The notes beneath the pieces are model-generated. The model had not been told where the DNA came from, did no database searches, and saw only the letters and a list, made by a program, of their open reading frames with translations. Below are positions 9,757 through 20,210 of a stretch of DNA of 64,000 nt, in pieces; position 1 is the stretch's first letter; each line of letters begins with the position of its first letter. Made by a program: the position numbers and the translations under genes. The DNA comes from Zeugodacus cucurbitae (taxonomy: Eukaryota > Arthropoda > Insecta > Diptera > Tephritidae): NCBI RefSeq assembly GCF_028554725.1, contig NC_071668.1, positions 53,301,732 to 53,365,731 of the forward strand, given 5' to 3'.

Positions 9757-12512
9757 TCGAACAACATGACCCAGCCAGCGTAGCCGCTTTTTATTCGCTG
9801 GACTATGTCTATGTCGTCGAACAACACATACAGCTCATCATTCCATCTTCTGCGGTATTCGCCGTTGCCAATGTTTAAGGGACCGTAAATCTTCCGCAAA
9901 ACCTTTCTCTCGAAAACTCCTAGTGCCGTCTCATCGGATGTTGACACCGTCCACGCGTCTGCACCATAAAGTAGGACGGGAATGATGAGGGACTTGTAGA
10001 GTTTAGTTTTTGTTCGTCGAGAGAGGACTTTACTTTTCAATTGCCTACTCAGTCCATAGTAGCACCTGTTGGCAAGAGTGATTCTGCGTTGGATTTCAAG
10101 GCTGACATTATTATCGGTGTTAATGTTGGTTCCTAGGTATACGAAATTATCTACAACTTCAAAGTTATGACTGTCAACAGTGACGTGGGAGCCAAGACGC
10201 GAATGCGCTGACTGTTTGTTTGATGACAGGAGATATTTCGTCTTGTCCTCGTTCACCACCAGACCCATTCGCTTCGCTTCTTTATCTAGTCTGGAAAACG
10301 CAGAACAAAAGGCGCGGTTGTTGCTTCCGATGATATCAATATCATCGGCGTACGCCAGGAGCTGTACACTCTTGTAGAAGATTGTACCTTCTCTATTTAG
10401 CTCTGCAGCTCTTATAATTTTCTCCAGCATCAAGTTAAAGAAGTCGCACGATAGCGAGTCACCTTGTCTGAAACCTCGTTTGGTATCGAACGGCTCGGAG
10501 AGGTACTTCCCGATCCTGACGGAGATTTTGGTGTTGCTCAACGTCAACTTACACAGCCGTATTAGTTTTGCGGGGATACCAAATTCAGACATCGCGGCAT
10601 AAAGGCAGCTCCTTTTCGTGCTGTCGAAAGCAGCTTTAAAGTCGACAAATAGATGGTGCGTGTCGATCCTTTTTTCACGGGTCTTCTCCAAGATTTGGCG
10701 CATGGGGAATATCTGGTCAGTTGTTGATTTTCCAGGTCTAAAGCCACACTGATAAGGTCCAATCAGTTTGTTGACGGTGGGCTTTAGTCTTTCACACAGT
10801 ACGCTCGATAGAACCTTATAAGCGATGTTAAGGAGGTTTATCCCACGATAGTTGGCGCAGATTATGGGGTCTCCCTTTTTGTGGATTGGGCAGAGTACAC
10901 TGAGATTCCAATCGTCGGGCATGCTTTCTTCCGACCATATTTCGCAAAGAAGCTGATGCATGCACCTTATCAGCTCTTCGCCGCCGTATTTGAATAGCTC
11001 GGCCGGCAATCCATCGGCCCCCGCCGCCTTGTTGTTCTTCAAGCGGTTAATTGCTATTTTAATTTCTTCACGGTCGGGCAATGGAACATCTGTTCCATCG
11101 TCGTCGATTGGGGAATCGGGTTCGCCATCTCCTGGTGTTGTACTTTCACTGCCATTCAGCAGGCTGGAGAAGTGTTCCCTCCACAAACACAGTATACTCT
11201 GGTCATCAACCACTAGATCACCGCTGGGGGTCCTACAGGACTGTGCTCCGGTCTTGAAACCTTCAGTTAGTCGCCGGATCTTTTCGTAAAATTTTCGAGC
11301 ATTACCCCTGTCGGCCAGCTTGTCAAGCTCTTCATACTCACGCATTTCTGCCTCTTTCTTTCTTTTTCTGCAAATGCGTCTCGCTTCCCTCTTCAGCTCT
11401 CGGTATCTTTCCCATCCCGCTCGTGTTGCGGTCGATCGCAACATTGCGAGGTAGGCAGTCTGTTTTCTCTCCACTGCGAGAAGACAATCCTCATCAATGG
11501 TTTCGGTTGCAGCTGTACGTAAGGAGTTTGATATGCCGTCCCACAGCTCCCTTATACCGAGATGCTGATGAGTGCTCTCAGAGAGCAGGAGTGCAAGTCG
11601 AGTAGAAAATCGTTCGGCTGTCGGTTGTGATTGCAGCTTCTCGATGTCGAACCTTCCTTGTGTTTGTTGACGTGTGCGCTTTTCTACACAGAGGCGGGTG
11701 CGTATCTTAGCTGCTACAAGGTAGTGGTCCGAGTCGATGTTGGGACCACGAAGCGTACGCACATCAAAAACACTGGAGACATGTCGTCCATCTATCACAA
11801 CATGATCGATCTGGTTGCGAGTGATTCGATCCGGGGACAGCCAAGTAGCTTGATGGATTTTCTTATGCTGGAATCTAGTGCTACAGATGACCATATTTCG
11901 GGCCCCGGCGAAGTCGATCAGCCTCAGACCGTTTGGTGATGTTTCGTCATGGAGGCTGAATTTTCCGACTGTTGTGCCAAAGACACCTTCTTTACCCACC
12001 CTAGCGTTGAAATCGCCAAGCACGATTTTGACATCCTGGCGGGGGCAGCGCTCATAGGTACGTTCTAGGCGCTCATAGAAGGTATCTTTGGTCACTTCGT
12101 CCTTCTCTTCCGTCGGGGCGTGGGCGCAAATCAGCGATATGTTGAAGAACCTCGCTTTGATGCGGATTGTGGATAGACGTTCATCCACCGGAGTGAATGC
12201 CAGGACTCGACGACGGAGTCTCTCTCCCACCACGAATCCCACACCGAATTTGCGCTCCTTTATATGGCCGCTGTAGTAGATGTCACAAGGACCCACCTTC
12301 TTCCGTCCTTGTCCCGTCCATCGCATTTCTTGGATTGCGGTGATGTCAGCCTTTACTCTTACGAGGACATCAACCAGCTGGGCAGAGGCACCTTCCCAAT
12401 TAAGGGTCCGGACATTCCAGGTGCATGCCCTTAAATCATAGTCCTTTATACGTTTGCTGTGGTCGTCATCAAAAGGGGGGTTTCTCATCCGAGGCCTGTG
12501 TTTCTTATTCAC
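9732..12512 (-). CDS. Endonuclease-reverse transcriptase of RTE LINE B
   Basis: The 926 codons are read without a stop. Residues 27-265 are an exonuclease III-like endonuclease: N33 in WNVRTL, E62 in IQEMRW, D167/N169 in GDFNARVG, D236 in QIDH, and D262/H263 in DSDHYLV. The reverse transcriptase follows with NKAAGADGLPAELF, GFRPGKSTTDQIF, FVDFKAAFDS, GFRQGDSLSCDFF and the catalytic YADD at 721-724. The listed start is GTG; a Met at residue 9 (MRNPPFDDD) is a likelier AUG, and other copies have an AUG slightly upstream. The last ~18 residues are out of frame: four bases are missing near 9786 compared with copies at 39900 and 49085, so the true C-terminus (about 65 codons, 9559-9756) is in another frame. 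Confidence 0.9.
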   Translation of the reverse strand: MNKKHRPRMRNPPFDDDHSKRIKDYDLRACTWNVRTLNWEGASAQLVDVLVRVKADITAIQEMRWTGQGRKKVGPCDIYYSGHIKERKFGVGFVVGERLRRRVLAFTPVDERLSTIRIKARFFNISLICAHAPTEEKDEVTKDTFYERLERTYERCPRQDVKIVLGDFNARVGKEGVFGTTVGKFSLHDETSPNGLRLIDFAGARNMVICSTRFQHKKIHQATWLSPDRITRNQIDHVVIDGRHVSSVFDVRTLRGPNIDSDHYLVAAKIRTRLCVEKRTRQQTQGRFDIEKLQSQPTAERFSTRLALLLSESTHQHLGIRELWDGISNSLRTAATETIDEDCLLAVERKQTAYLAMLRSTATRAGWERYRELKREARRICRKRKKEAEMREYEELDKLADRGNARKFYEKIRRLTEGFKTGAQSCRTPSGDLVVDDQSILCLWREHFSSLLNGSESTTPGDGEPDSPIDDDGTDVPLPDREEIKIAINRLKNNKAAGADGLPAELFKYGGEELIRCMHQLLCEIWSEESMPDDWNLSVLCPIHKKGDPIICANYRGINLLNIAYKVLSSVLCERLKPTVNKLIGPYQCGFRPGKSTTDQIFPMRQILEKTREKRIDTHHLFVDFKAAFDSTKRSCLYAAMSEFGIPAKLIRLCKLTLSNTKISVRIGKYLSEPFDTKRGFRQGDSLSCDFFNLMLEKIIRAAELNREGTIFYKSVQLLAYADDIDIIGSNNRAFCSAFSRLDKEAKRMGLVVNEDKTKYLLSSNKQSAHSRLGSHVTVDSHNFEVVDNFVYLGTNINTDNNVSLEIQRRITLANRCYYGLSRQLKSKVLSRRTKTKLYKSLIIPVLLYGADAWTVSTSDETALGVFERKVLRKIYGPLNIGNGEYRRRWNDELYVLFDDIDIVQRIKSGYAGWVMLFEWMKVPQL

Positions 12513-12759
12513 TGGTTATTCGTTTTTATGTGGTGGGTCCCAAGCCCTACGCACAACCGCATAAGCGGGATTCGCCTTCTCACTTTAGCTCGCTTCCAGA
12601 CGGATGTCTGTTGGCTACCCAGAGGATACTTGGTCTAAGACCGGAAGTTGTGAGCTGCTTGAGCCACATGCAAAAGAATCGTTCCTGGCCACTCCCAAGT
12701 GAATGGCAGTCAGAAACTTTCCTCACTTACGTGAACTTCTACATATGACTCCATCCTCC

Positions 12760-12766
12760 AATGTAT
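12760..12766. repeat. Right target-site duplication of LINE B (AATGTAT)
   Basis: Direct match to 9525-9531, immediately outside the GGAGGATGG 5' terminus of the LINE (seen here as ccatcctcc on the plus strand). Confidence 0.8.
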
Positions 12767-12929
12767 ATTACGGTAGGGAATATCACTTTGATTATTGGTA
12801 ATACCAAGTCATAGTCCACTCAGTATTAGGACAATATTTTTCATTCAATATTATCTAGGGAAGGACGTAGAGATTTTTCATGTTAAATACTTCATTTGTT
12901 ATATTTGAATTTTCGCCTCTCCAAATTCT

Positions 12930-13312
12930 CTCGCTCAAAATTCCTTCCATAAACCGAATATTTCGACCAGGACATAATACAAAATTTAAAATTTTATTAT
13001 CGAGGCATAATTTTAAAGGAGTCCCTCTATATCGTACGGAGCCGAACAAAAATATAACATTACACTTATGAATTGCATAAATCATGTAACAAAGGCATGG
13101 GATACATAGCCAAACAATATCAAACTGCAACAAACAAAATTACAGAATATATGTTGTAAAGTTGTTCATAATACTTTATGCGAAGTAAATAAATAAAACT
13201 GTTTATAAATCTATATTTTACATGGTTTTGAAAAATTTAAGTATTAATGAAATCCGCTATAAATCGAAGTTCTTTGCGAGTTATGGCGATTCGAGTTAGG
13301 TAAGTTCAACTC
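12930..13312. mobile_element. Pogo-like MITE relic
   Basis: A block with GAATTGCATAAATCATGTAA, CAAAGGCATGGGATACA and a GAAGTAAATAAATA tract matches 24215-24400 with substitutions. Its right end reads GAGTTAGGTAAGTTCAACTC followed by TA, which corresponds to the terminal repeat of the better copy. I could not place the left end, which is approximate. No transposase is present. Confidence 0.55.
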
Positions 13313-13314
13313 TA

Positions 13315-14409
13315 TTTAGAACTAACTCTTTAAAAATGATCTAGTTTAATTAAAATCTTAAGATTTTTTCGATGCCACCGCTTTGGATTACATTCTTAAT
13401 AAGATGGCAAAAAAATCAGTTATTGCTCTCAAGTAGCGTATTTTGAATTCCATACAAAAATGCAAAACTCACACACACCATATCATACTGAGTCGATTAT
13501 TCGCACGAGCGCAACACTCGTATTCAAGCAATTTCGAGCAAATAACCTGCTATCAAGCCACTGTTTGAAGCAAAACCGGAAAGTGCTGGCAATTAGCAAC
13601 ATTTTACGCACAGTAATTAGCAATAAAGCGAATCCTTAATGCTAAATTAAAAACCGGAATTGTGTGTGTGTGTGTGTGTGTAGCAGGGCACACACTGCAA
13701 TGTATGTGTGTACATTATTGTTTGCACAAGTGGCCCATTGGGGTATATACCAAACGATTCCTGCAGACGCCACTAAATGCATTTTACACAAAAGAAAACA
13801 AACAACAACAACAAAGCCAATGGAGTCCCATCAATGAGGTAGAAGGAGTGTAAAGTAATCTTGGATGACTGTGTGCAAAAATCTTCAATAGCTATGTAAT
13901 GAAACAATGCAATTACTATAGCTGAAAGCAACAACAATAAAGCGGATATATGAAAAAAGCTTACGTTAAAGTAATAAGAAGTGGGAAAGCAATTTTTACA
14001 ACCGTTGCTGCTGCGAGTACTTGCAGCAATTGCAGTTAGGGTATTTTTTCCCAAACCGAACAATTGTTGATATAATTTGTACCCACATTAGCAACATACT
14101 ACGGATATATTACATATTTGCGGACATATATTTCTACATGTTGGTATGCCCTTCTGTTGGTTAATCAAGCTCCGTGTGTAGAGTTTTGCAGTATGAAGTT
14201 AAGTGAAACACAAGAAATAAGTCGAAAGTTACGAAATTTACTTACACATAATTACCCCTACCGCAATTATAAGATCACACGTACATATAAATAGACAAAT
14301 TATTAAATTATAAATTATTATTTCATTAAATCAACTTTCAAAGTTTAAATGTAATGATGGATCGCTAGTTTGTCTTTTTAACCTTCAGATAAATAATTTA
14401 GTCCAATGG
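13315..14409. other. Non-coding stretch with a TG microsatellite
   Basis: The region holds a (TG)11 run at 13660-13682 and AAC-rich low-complexity sequence near 13799-13812. No gene or transposon end is recognisable. Confidence 0.45.
13660..13682. repeat. (TG)n microsatellite
   Basis: Uninterrupted TG dinucleotide run of about eleven units. Confidence 0.9.
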
Positions 14410-15513
14410 TAATATCGCAACATGTTGCACATCGTAATATGTAAGTTTTGTTCACATAACGGTTGTTTGTGTAACCTAGAACTAAAAGAGTTAGATATAG
14501 GGTTATATACATATACCAAAATAATCAGGGTGACGAGTATAAATCAATCTAGATGTCTGTCTGTCCGTCTGTCCGTGAAAGCGATGAAACTAAAACTACT
14601 ATACTATAAAGTACTACTACTAAAAAGTACAAATTAAGATATCTGGAAGATATTTGGTACACATGTTCCTTGGCACCATGAGAGGATTGGTATTACAAAT
14701 GGGCGTAATCGGCTAACTGTCACGCCCACAAAATGGCGAAAACCGAAAACCTAAAAAATGTCATAACTAAGCCATAAAGAATAATACGGACAAGATTATA
14801 CACCACAAAAATAGTTGAAATCGGATAATATTCACCCTCAACTCCCATACAAAGGTTATGTTGAAATTTACTAAAAGTGCTTTAACTCACTAACGAAAAA
14901 ACATCAGAAACACTTTATTGTACAGAAGAAATGGCAGAAGGAAGCTACACTCAGATAAAAAAAATGGAAAATGGACGTGGAATACGTGACTTATGGGTCA
15001 AAAACCGTTCCTCAGGAACTACTCGACCGATTTTGATCGGTATATAATATTTTCTTGACATCCTGATGACACGGAAATCGCGCCTACTTCCCATATAACT
15101 TAATTTTGAATTCCGTCTGATTACTTCACTTTATAATTTATACATTAGGAACCAATGAAAGGGTAGTTTTTCAAAGAAAATATCGGTAAATCTCTCAGAT
15201 ATTTTAATGTAATTCAGAGGAAATCTTTTTCTTCTAATAGTATGCCTCTCTGCCAATAATGGTTAAAATCGGGTCATAACTTCCCTTGGCTTGATACCTT
15301 ATAAACCGGTTAATATGTGAAATATCTTTGCCAAATTAAGTGAGAAAGTGTTGTTCTAGTCTCCAATGTAAACTAGGTGTTGAAAATGAGTGAAATCAGT
15401 TCACGAATTATCTCAGCCCACATATACTATATATGATGATTCTCGTTATCCTAGTGTCTATATCAATAAATTACGAGAGTATACAATTTTCGGTTGCATC
15501 CTCTCCTTACTTG
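14410..15513 (+). mobile_element. HLR, nearly full length, decayed hairpin
   Basis: The copy starts with TCGCAACATGTTGCAC, a decayed version of the 5' terminal hairpin. It carries GTTCACATAACGGTTGTTTG, the GTCTGTCTGTCCGTCTG tract at 14555-14577 and the CGAAAACC body block, and it ends with ACGAGAGTAT and a degraded 3' hairpin (TTTTCGGTTGCATCC). The tail CTCTCCTTACTTGT is kept. It lacks part of the body compared with 168-1583. It abuts a mariner relic at its 3' end. Confidence 0.75.
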
Positions 15514-15516
15514 TTG

Positions 15517-16090
15517 TTCAACAACTTGTTGAAATTTATAAAGTAACTTCATAATGGTACTCTGGTAGAAACCCTCGTTGCTATTCGCAAAACACTGGGA
15601 CTGTCGATCTTTAAAAGTTTCTCTTGGGTCGAATTTGTCGTAAACAGAATCATTCGCCATAGACAGGAACCAGTAATAATCACTTGGTGCCTAGCCTGGG
15701 CTATAAGGAAGCTTCTTTTGAAGCACTATCTATATGTGTAGCTTGGCAACTCTTCTCCTATTCTTCCGGGCAATTTTCTTCTTCAGACGATCCCATTGTT
15801 GACAGTAGTTGTTCGAATTGCACTATCTATATGTGTAGCTTGGCAACTCTTCTCCTATTCTTCCGGGCAATTTTCTTCTTCAGACGATCCCATTGTTGAC
15901 AGTAGTTGTTCGAATTGCACTATCTATATGTGTAGCTTGGCAACTCTTCTCCTATTCTTCCGGGCAATTTTCTTCTTCAGACGATCCCATTGTTGACAGT
16001 AGTGGTTCGAATTGTTTGGCCTTAGTTGATAGCTCAAAATAAATTATTCTCTACCAAATCTATCAAAGACATAGCAAAACCTTCCTACCT
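15517..16090 (-). mobile_element. DD34D mariner relic with internal triplication
   Basis: Minus-strand reading gives fragments of a mellifera/irritans-type mariner transposase: FILSYQLRPNN then HYCQQWDRLKKKIA (16055-15960), a PGLAPSDYYW-like third-Asp block near 15675-15700, and MANDSVYDKFDPRETFKD with NSNEGFYQSTIMKLLYKFQ to the C-terminus near 15540. The order fits a transposase whose middle has been triplicated in 97-bp units and whose second catalytic block is lost. No terminal repeats are seen. Confidence 0.7.
15723..16013. repeat. Three tandem 97-bp units
   Basis: The unit beginning GCACTATCTATATGTGTAGC starts at 15723, 15820 and 15917, and the copies are almost identical (one T/G difference near the end of the third). 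It is derived from mariner transposase sequence read on the minus strand (CQQWDRLKKKIAR). Near identity of the units contrasts with the decay of the element around them, so the expansion is recent. Confidence 0.9.
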
Positions 16091-18080
16091 CTCTTATTAA
16101 GGGTATGATTATTTTACTTAGTACATATTAGCATCCCAAAGAAGAAAATTAAGACTGAACCTTAGGTTTGATTTAGGAAGACCGTGTAGTTATATTATAT
16201 ATTATAGTATATAGTTCATACATTCGCACAATTATGAGTCTCTAATACCGAATCTACAGCAAGATCATGTTTAAAAGGGCATTTCATCAGACTCTTGAAA
16301 ACAATACTTCGACTTGACTTGTTGTTAGTCTTACAGAAATGGATCTTTCAATGGATAAACACAATTTATTACCATTCAGTCCTCTTCCCATCTATGTACA
16401 TTTTTCTAAAATATGGGAGCAATTTGAAGACACATATTTCCAGCCGGCAACGCGTGTTTAAATTCCGTCATCTTCGCGCTTAGTCTTCCCTACCGCTTGT
16501 TTTTGTATTCATTTAAAACTTTTCAAATTTTCACACAAAACACAATCGCTGAAACATTCACCATTTGCAATCGAGTAATCTCAAACTGATTTACGACAGA
16601 TTTTTTTTTTATACACCAAAAAGTTAAAGTTAATTTATTTGTGAAAATTGCAAATATGTGCCACCAAAGAATTGAGTTGTACGGTATAAATACTTATGCT
16701 TCGGCGAAAGGGAGGAGTCAACTCATTCCGTGGAAGCCAACACGTGGCTGACAGAAGGGCATGCGATGAAAAAAATGATTTGGGTTAAGAAATTTGTATT
16801 GAAGAAACTTATTTAGCGAGACGTGCACTCCAATGCGCGAAAAGGTCGAAATGTCATTACAAGTTAAGAGTAAAAGTGGCGTGGGAAATCAAATAAAACA
16901 AAAATATACCAGCACAACTTGAGAATTTTTTAATGTTGCAGGGTCTTTGAATGGTTTGGGTGATATGAAGCTGCAGTGAAGCATAGTGATTCGTTGAAAG
17001 GCAGAATGTGAAATACATAAGTAACTAACAGCAAAGGTGTTAGATAGGACATTCGATGCGTTATCCAATTAAGTTCAAGCATACAACCTTCTCTGATTTT
17101 TTTCAGTATTATATTTCGCTTTGGTAGTGGATTTCTTGGTCTATCTGCATTTACGCTTTGGTACAATTTCGATAATTAAATTTAATGGGTAGCAAAAGGC
17201 AAAAAATTCTAATCAAAGGTCCTTTCGACATTTATGTAAATTAGCACAACAACAACGTAGAAGAATTGTAGCAAAAGGATTTAACCTGTAATGCATGAAT
17301 CCTTGAATAAATGAATGACCGAATGACACTTTTATCTAACGCCTGTCAGCGCTGCTGATGCATCCATTGATAAATGCTGGCTGTCCTTTAATGGAATACT
17401 AGAATTTTGTTTATTTTCCTTCATCACCGTACTTCTTGTAAATGAAAATAGATGTTGAAGAGTTTATTAACGTACAGGTTTGTAGCTACTGACGCTGCTG
17501 CTGTTACTATATCCTTGTTGTTGCGAGCTTTAGTTGCACGTCAGCACTAATTTGGCGCACCGTCATTGTTGCTAGTCGTTCATTCATTTAGGCATCCCGT
17601 GATTGGAGCATTCGGCCATTTACAAATACATACAAACACCTATACCGTTGCTGCAATATTCAGTTCTCGCCGTGTCTCATTTCGAAGGTGTTAAGTTGAA
17701 ATCTTTTATTAGATTTAATTACAGTTGAAAACTTAATTGAAATGAACGCTTCCAAACGTCAACACTAATAAAACGGCGCCCAACCAAATAAAGGGTTTGC
17801 AGTAGGGTAGAAGAGTGGGGGTGGATGGCCGTAATAAAAAGTTGCAAAAAATATCTACAGTCCTTTCAACATTTCCCAGTACAGCAAGTACTTAAGGTAA
17901 TTGGTTTTCAAACATTTTATTAAATTTGTGTCATTATTTATTGAATGAAATCGAAAATATTGATTTCCCAGCTATTGTTTGCGCTTAGCAGCTAAAAGGA
18001 ATCAAGAAAACATAAAATAGTAGACCCAGGTCCATGAGTTAGCAAAATACATTTTCGTTATTGAAAATTAATGATTAAAT
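16091..18080. other. Non-coding stretch
   Basis: AT-rich sequence with patches of mixed composition (16700-16760, 17290-17600). Small ORFs (16295-16483, 16930-17166) show no domain motif. I see no transposon ends or RNA genes. Confidence 0.4.
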
Positions 18081-18288
18081 TCGCCAATAGGGTATAGCCA
18101 TGCTTTTGGGTATGCAGTTACAGTTGCAGGGCTATACTCAATTCAAACTCTTGCGTCCCCATCGCTCACGCAGGTAGCCTGAGCAACCCTTGTGCAAGAT
18201 GCGGTAACCAACCCACGTGGAGTCTTGAGTCACGGCTAAAAGCCGTCTTGGAAGCTTCAGTGGAGCCACTCCGACATATTGGGTTTAC

Positions 18289-18479
18289 GGCTCAACCCAC
18301 ACCGGATTAGTAAAAACGTCTTTGACTAATAAGATACAAAATCTTGTTTTGCTCTAACCCAAACCATGCGAACATGCATTTTTGTCTCGTCTCGGTGTGG
18401 GTTGGCACATAAGATGCTATAAGCTGTCGTCGTATCGGACACGAAAGAACATCTTGATCAACCCGGTGTGGGTTGAGCC
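18289..18479. repeat. 17-bp perfect inverted repeat around a third related motif
   Basis: GGCTCAACCCACACCGG at 18289-18305 and its exact reverse complement CCGGTGTGGGTTGAGCC at 18463-18479 flank about 157 bases. A partial third copy, CGGTGTGGGTTGG, is at 18393-18405. Just upstream lies another small hairpin, ACGGCT-AA-AAGCCGT (about 18232). The block is more GC-rich than its neighbours. I do not recognise a family; it could be a MITE-like element or part of a retroelement terminus. Confidence 0.6.
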
Positions 18480-18694
18480 TCACGGTTCGCTGTAGTCTAA
18501 CAGCAGTGTCGTAAATGTTAAGGGTGGTTCACACCAAATTTTAGGCAGCTTTCAATTTTAAAATACCACTCTATTTTACACCGGCTCAATCGAAAAATGG
18601 GTGAATGGACTGGTGCTCCAGTTTAATAAAATCAAATAATTTGGTTCAGCTATATACAATCAATCCCAGACAGACTGAGTGTTTTTATTTGCGA
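18480..18694. other. Spacer before LINE C
   Basis: No gene or repeat seen. It ends in a run of TTC units that forms the 3' tail of the next minus-strand LINE. Confidence 0.4.
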
Positions 18695-19648
18695 TTCTTC
18701 TTCTTCTTGACTAGCGTAGACACCGCTTACGCGGTTATAGCCGAGTCCAAAACAGCGCGCCACGTATCCCTCCTTCTGGCAGTTTGGCGCCAATTGGTTA
18801 TTCCAAGCGAAGCCAGGTCCCCCTCCACCTGGTCCTTCCATCGGAGTGGAGGTCTCCCTCTTCCTCGGCTTCCACCAGCGGGTACTGCATCGAATACTTT
18901 CAGAGCTGGAGCACTTTCATCCATTCGAACAACATGACCTAGCCAGCGTAGCTGCTTTTTATTCGCTGGACTATATCTCTGTCGTGGAATAACACATACA
19001 GCTCATCGTTCCATCGTCTGCGGTATTTGCCGTCCTAGTGCCGTCTCATCGGATGTTGACATCGTCCACGCTTCTGCACCGTAAAGTAGGACGGGAATGA
19101 GGAGGGACTTGTAGAGTTTGGTTTTTGTTCACTCGTTCACCACCAGACCCATACGCTTCGCTTCCTTATCCAGTCTGGAAAAAGCAGAACTAACGGCGCG
19201 GGTGTTGTTTCCAATGATATCGATATCATCGGCGTACGCCAGTAGCTGTACACTCTTATAGAAGATTGTACCTTCTCTATTTAGCTCTGCAGCTCGTATT
19301 ATTTTCTCCAGCATCAGGTTAAAGAAATCACACGAGAGTGAGTCACCTTATCTGAAACCTCGTCTGGCATCGAACGGCTGGGAGAGGTCCTTCCCGATCC
19401 TGACGGAGCTTTTGGTGTTGCTCAACGTCAGCTTACACAGCCGTATTAGTTTTGCGGGGATACCAAATTCCGACATCGCGGCATAAAGGCAGCTCCTTTT
19501 CGTGCTGTCGAAACAATACGCTCGACAGAACCTTATACGCGATGTTGAGGAGGCTTATGCCACGTTAATTGGCGCAATTTGTGGGGTCTCCCTTTTTGTG
19601 TATTGGGCAGAGTACACTGAGATTCCAATCGTCAGGCATGCTTTCTTC
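18695..19648 (-). mobile_element. RTE-clade LINE, multiply deleted 3' part (LINE C)
   Basis: From the 3' end (TTC-rich tail and hairpin ACCGC-TTAC-GCGGT near 18722) it carries the C-terminal tail (open at 18727-18924), then jumps near 19034. A second deletion near 19128 joins the thumb region to KRMGLVVNE and the YADD block (19129-19314). A third near 19512 skips palm sequence before the NWNLSVLC-like region. The 5' end is lost at about 19648. It shares with LINE B the 4-base loss in the RRIKRQRL codons. It cannot encode a working protein. Confidence 0.85.
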
Positions 19649-20208
19649 TTAATTATAAAAGAAGGTCTATGAAATTTTCACCGGATTTTTTTACCAAAAA
19701 TCATAATTTTTAATTGTTTAACAGTCTCTAACAACCATGCATTGGTTATTCTATACGATAAAAAGAGGCTACTTACTACTGTATAAATACTTACAACTTC
19801 ATACCAAACGAAAAAAGAAATCAGCTTATCCTCTCTACGCTACAACATTCCTGCGGAATATACATATGTATCTATGCACGTGAGCAAGCGAGTATAAGGA
19901 CTTTTACTAACCTTTCATAGAACTCTTAATGCAGTTTTTTAGATTTCAATAGGCTGCAAGCGTATACATATCCTTTTATCCTCTTAAATTCGTAACAGGT
20001 GTAATTTCACCGAGTACCTGCACTTGCACTTATCTCCCAGCATATGCGTTTACACATCAACACATGCACACACAATTCCTATGGACATATGTAATTTAAT
20101 ACCTTTGGCCTATGCAACAACAATTAAGTAAATTTTTCACAAACTTCCGTCGAAGAGAAATAAACGAATATGAGCAAAAAAGTAGAGGGGAACTAGAATT
20201 CTCCTAAC
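19649..20208. other. Non-coding stretch
   Basis: AT-rich, with no gene seen. It ends at the TA target dinucleotide of the next mariner (20209-20210). Confidence 0.45.
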
Positions 20209-20210
20209 TA

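Larger units (their letters stand above)
9532..12759 (-). mobile_element. RTE-clade LINE, nearly full length (LINE B)
   Basis: This is the most complete retrotransposon in the window and reads on the minus strand. From its 5' end it has the GGAGGATGG terminus, about 245 bases of leader, one long ORF (endonuclease, linker, reverse transcriptase, C-terminal zone), and a 3' end only about 25 bases past the expected stop. The 3' end finishes in a GAAGAA-like tail. AATGTAT target duplications flank it, so it arrived by target-primed reverse transcription and is not 5'-truncated. A single short endonuclease-RT ORF with a very short 3' UTR fits the RTE clade. The frame is broken near the C-terminus by a 4-base loss, so it is probably inactive now. 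Confidence 0.92.

Noticed and set aside
10960..11289. Plus-strand ORFs across the RTE elements (for example 10960-11289, 28309-28638, 29500-29883)
   Set aside because: These are antisense shadows of the endonuclease-RT gene. They recur in every copy because the sense frame is conserved.
18289..18479. tRNA-derived SINE or tRNA gene
   Set aside because: I could not find paired box A and box B motifs or a cloverleaf; only the inverted repeats are clear.
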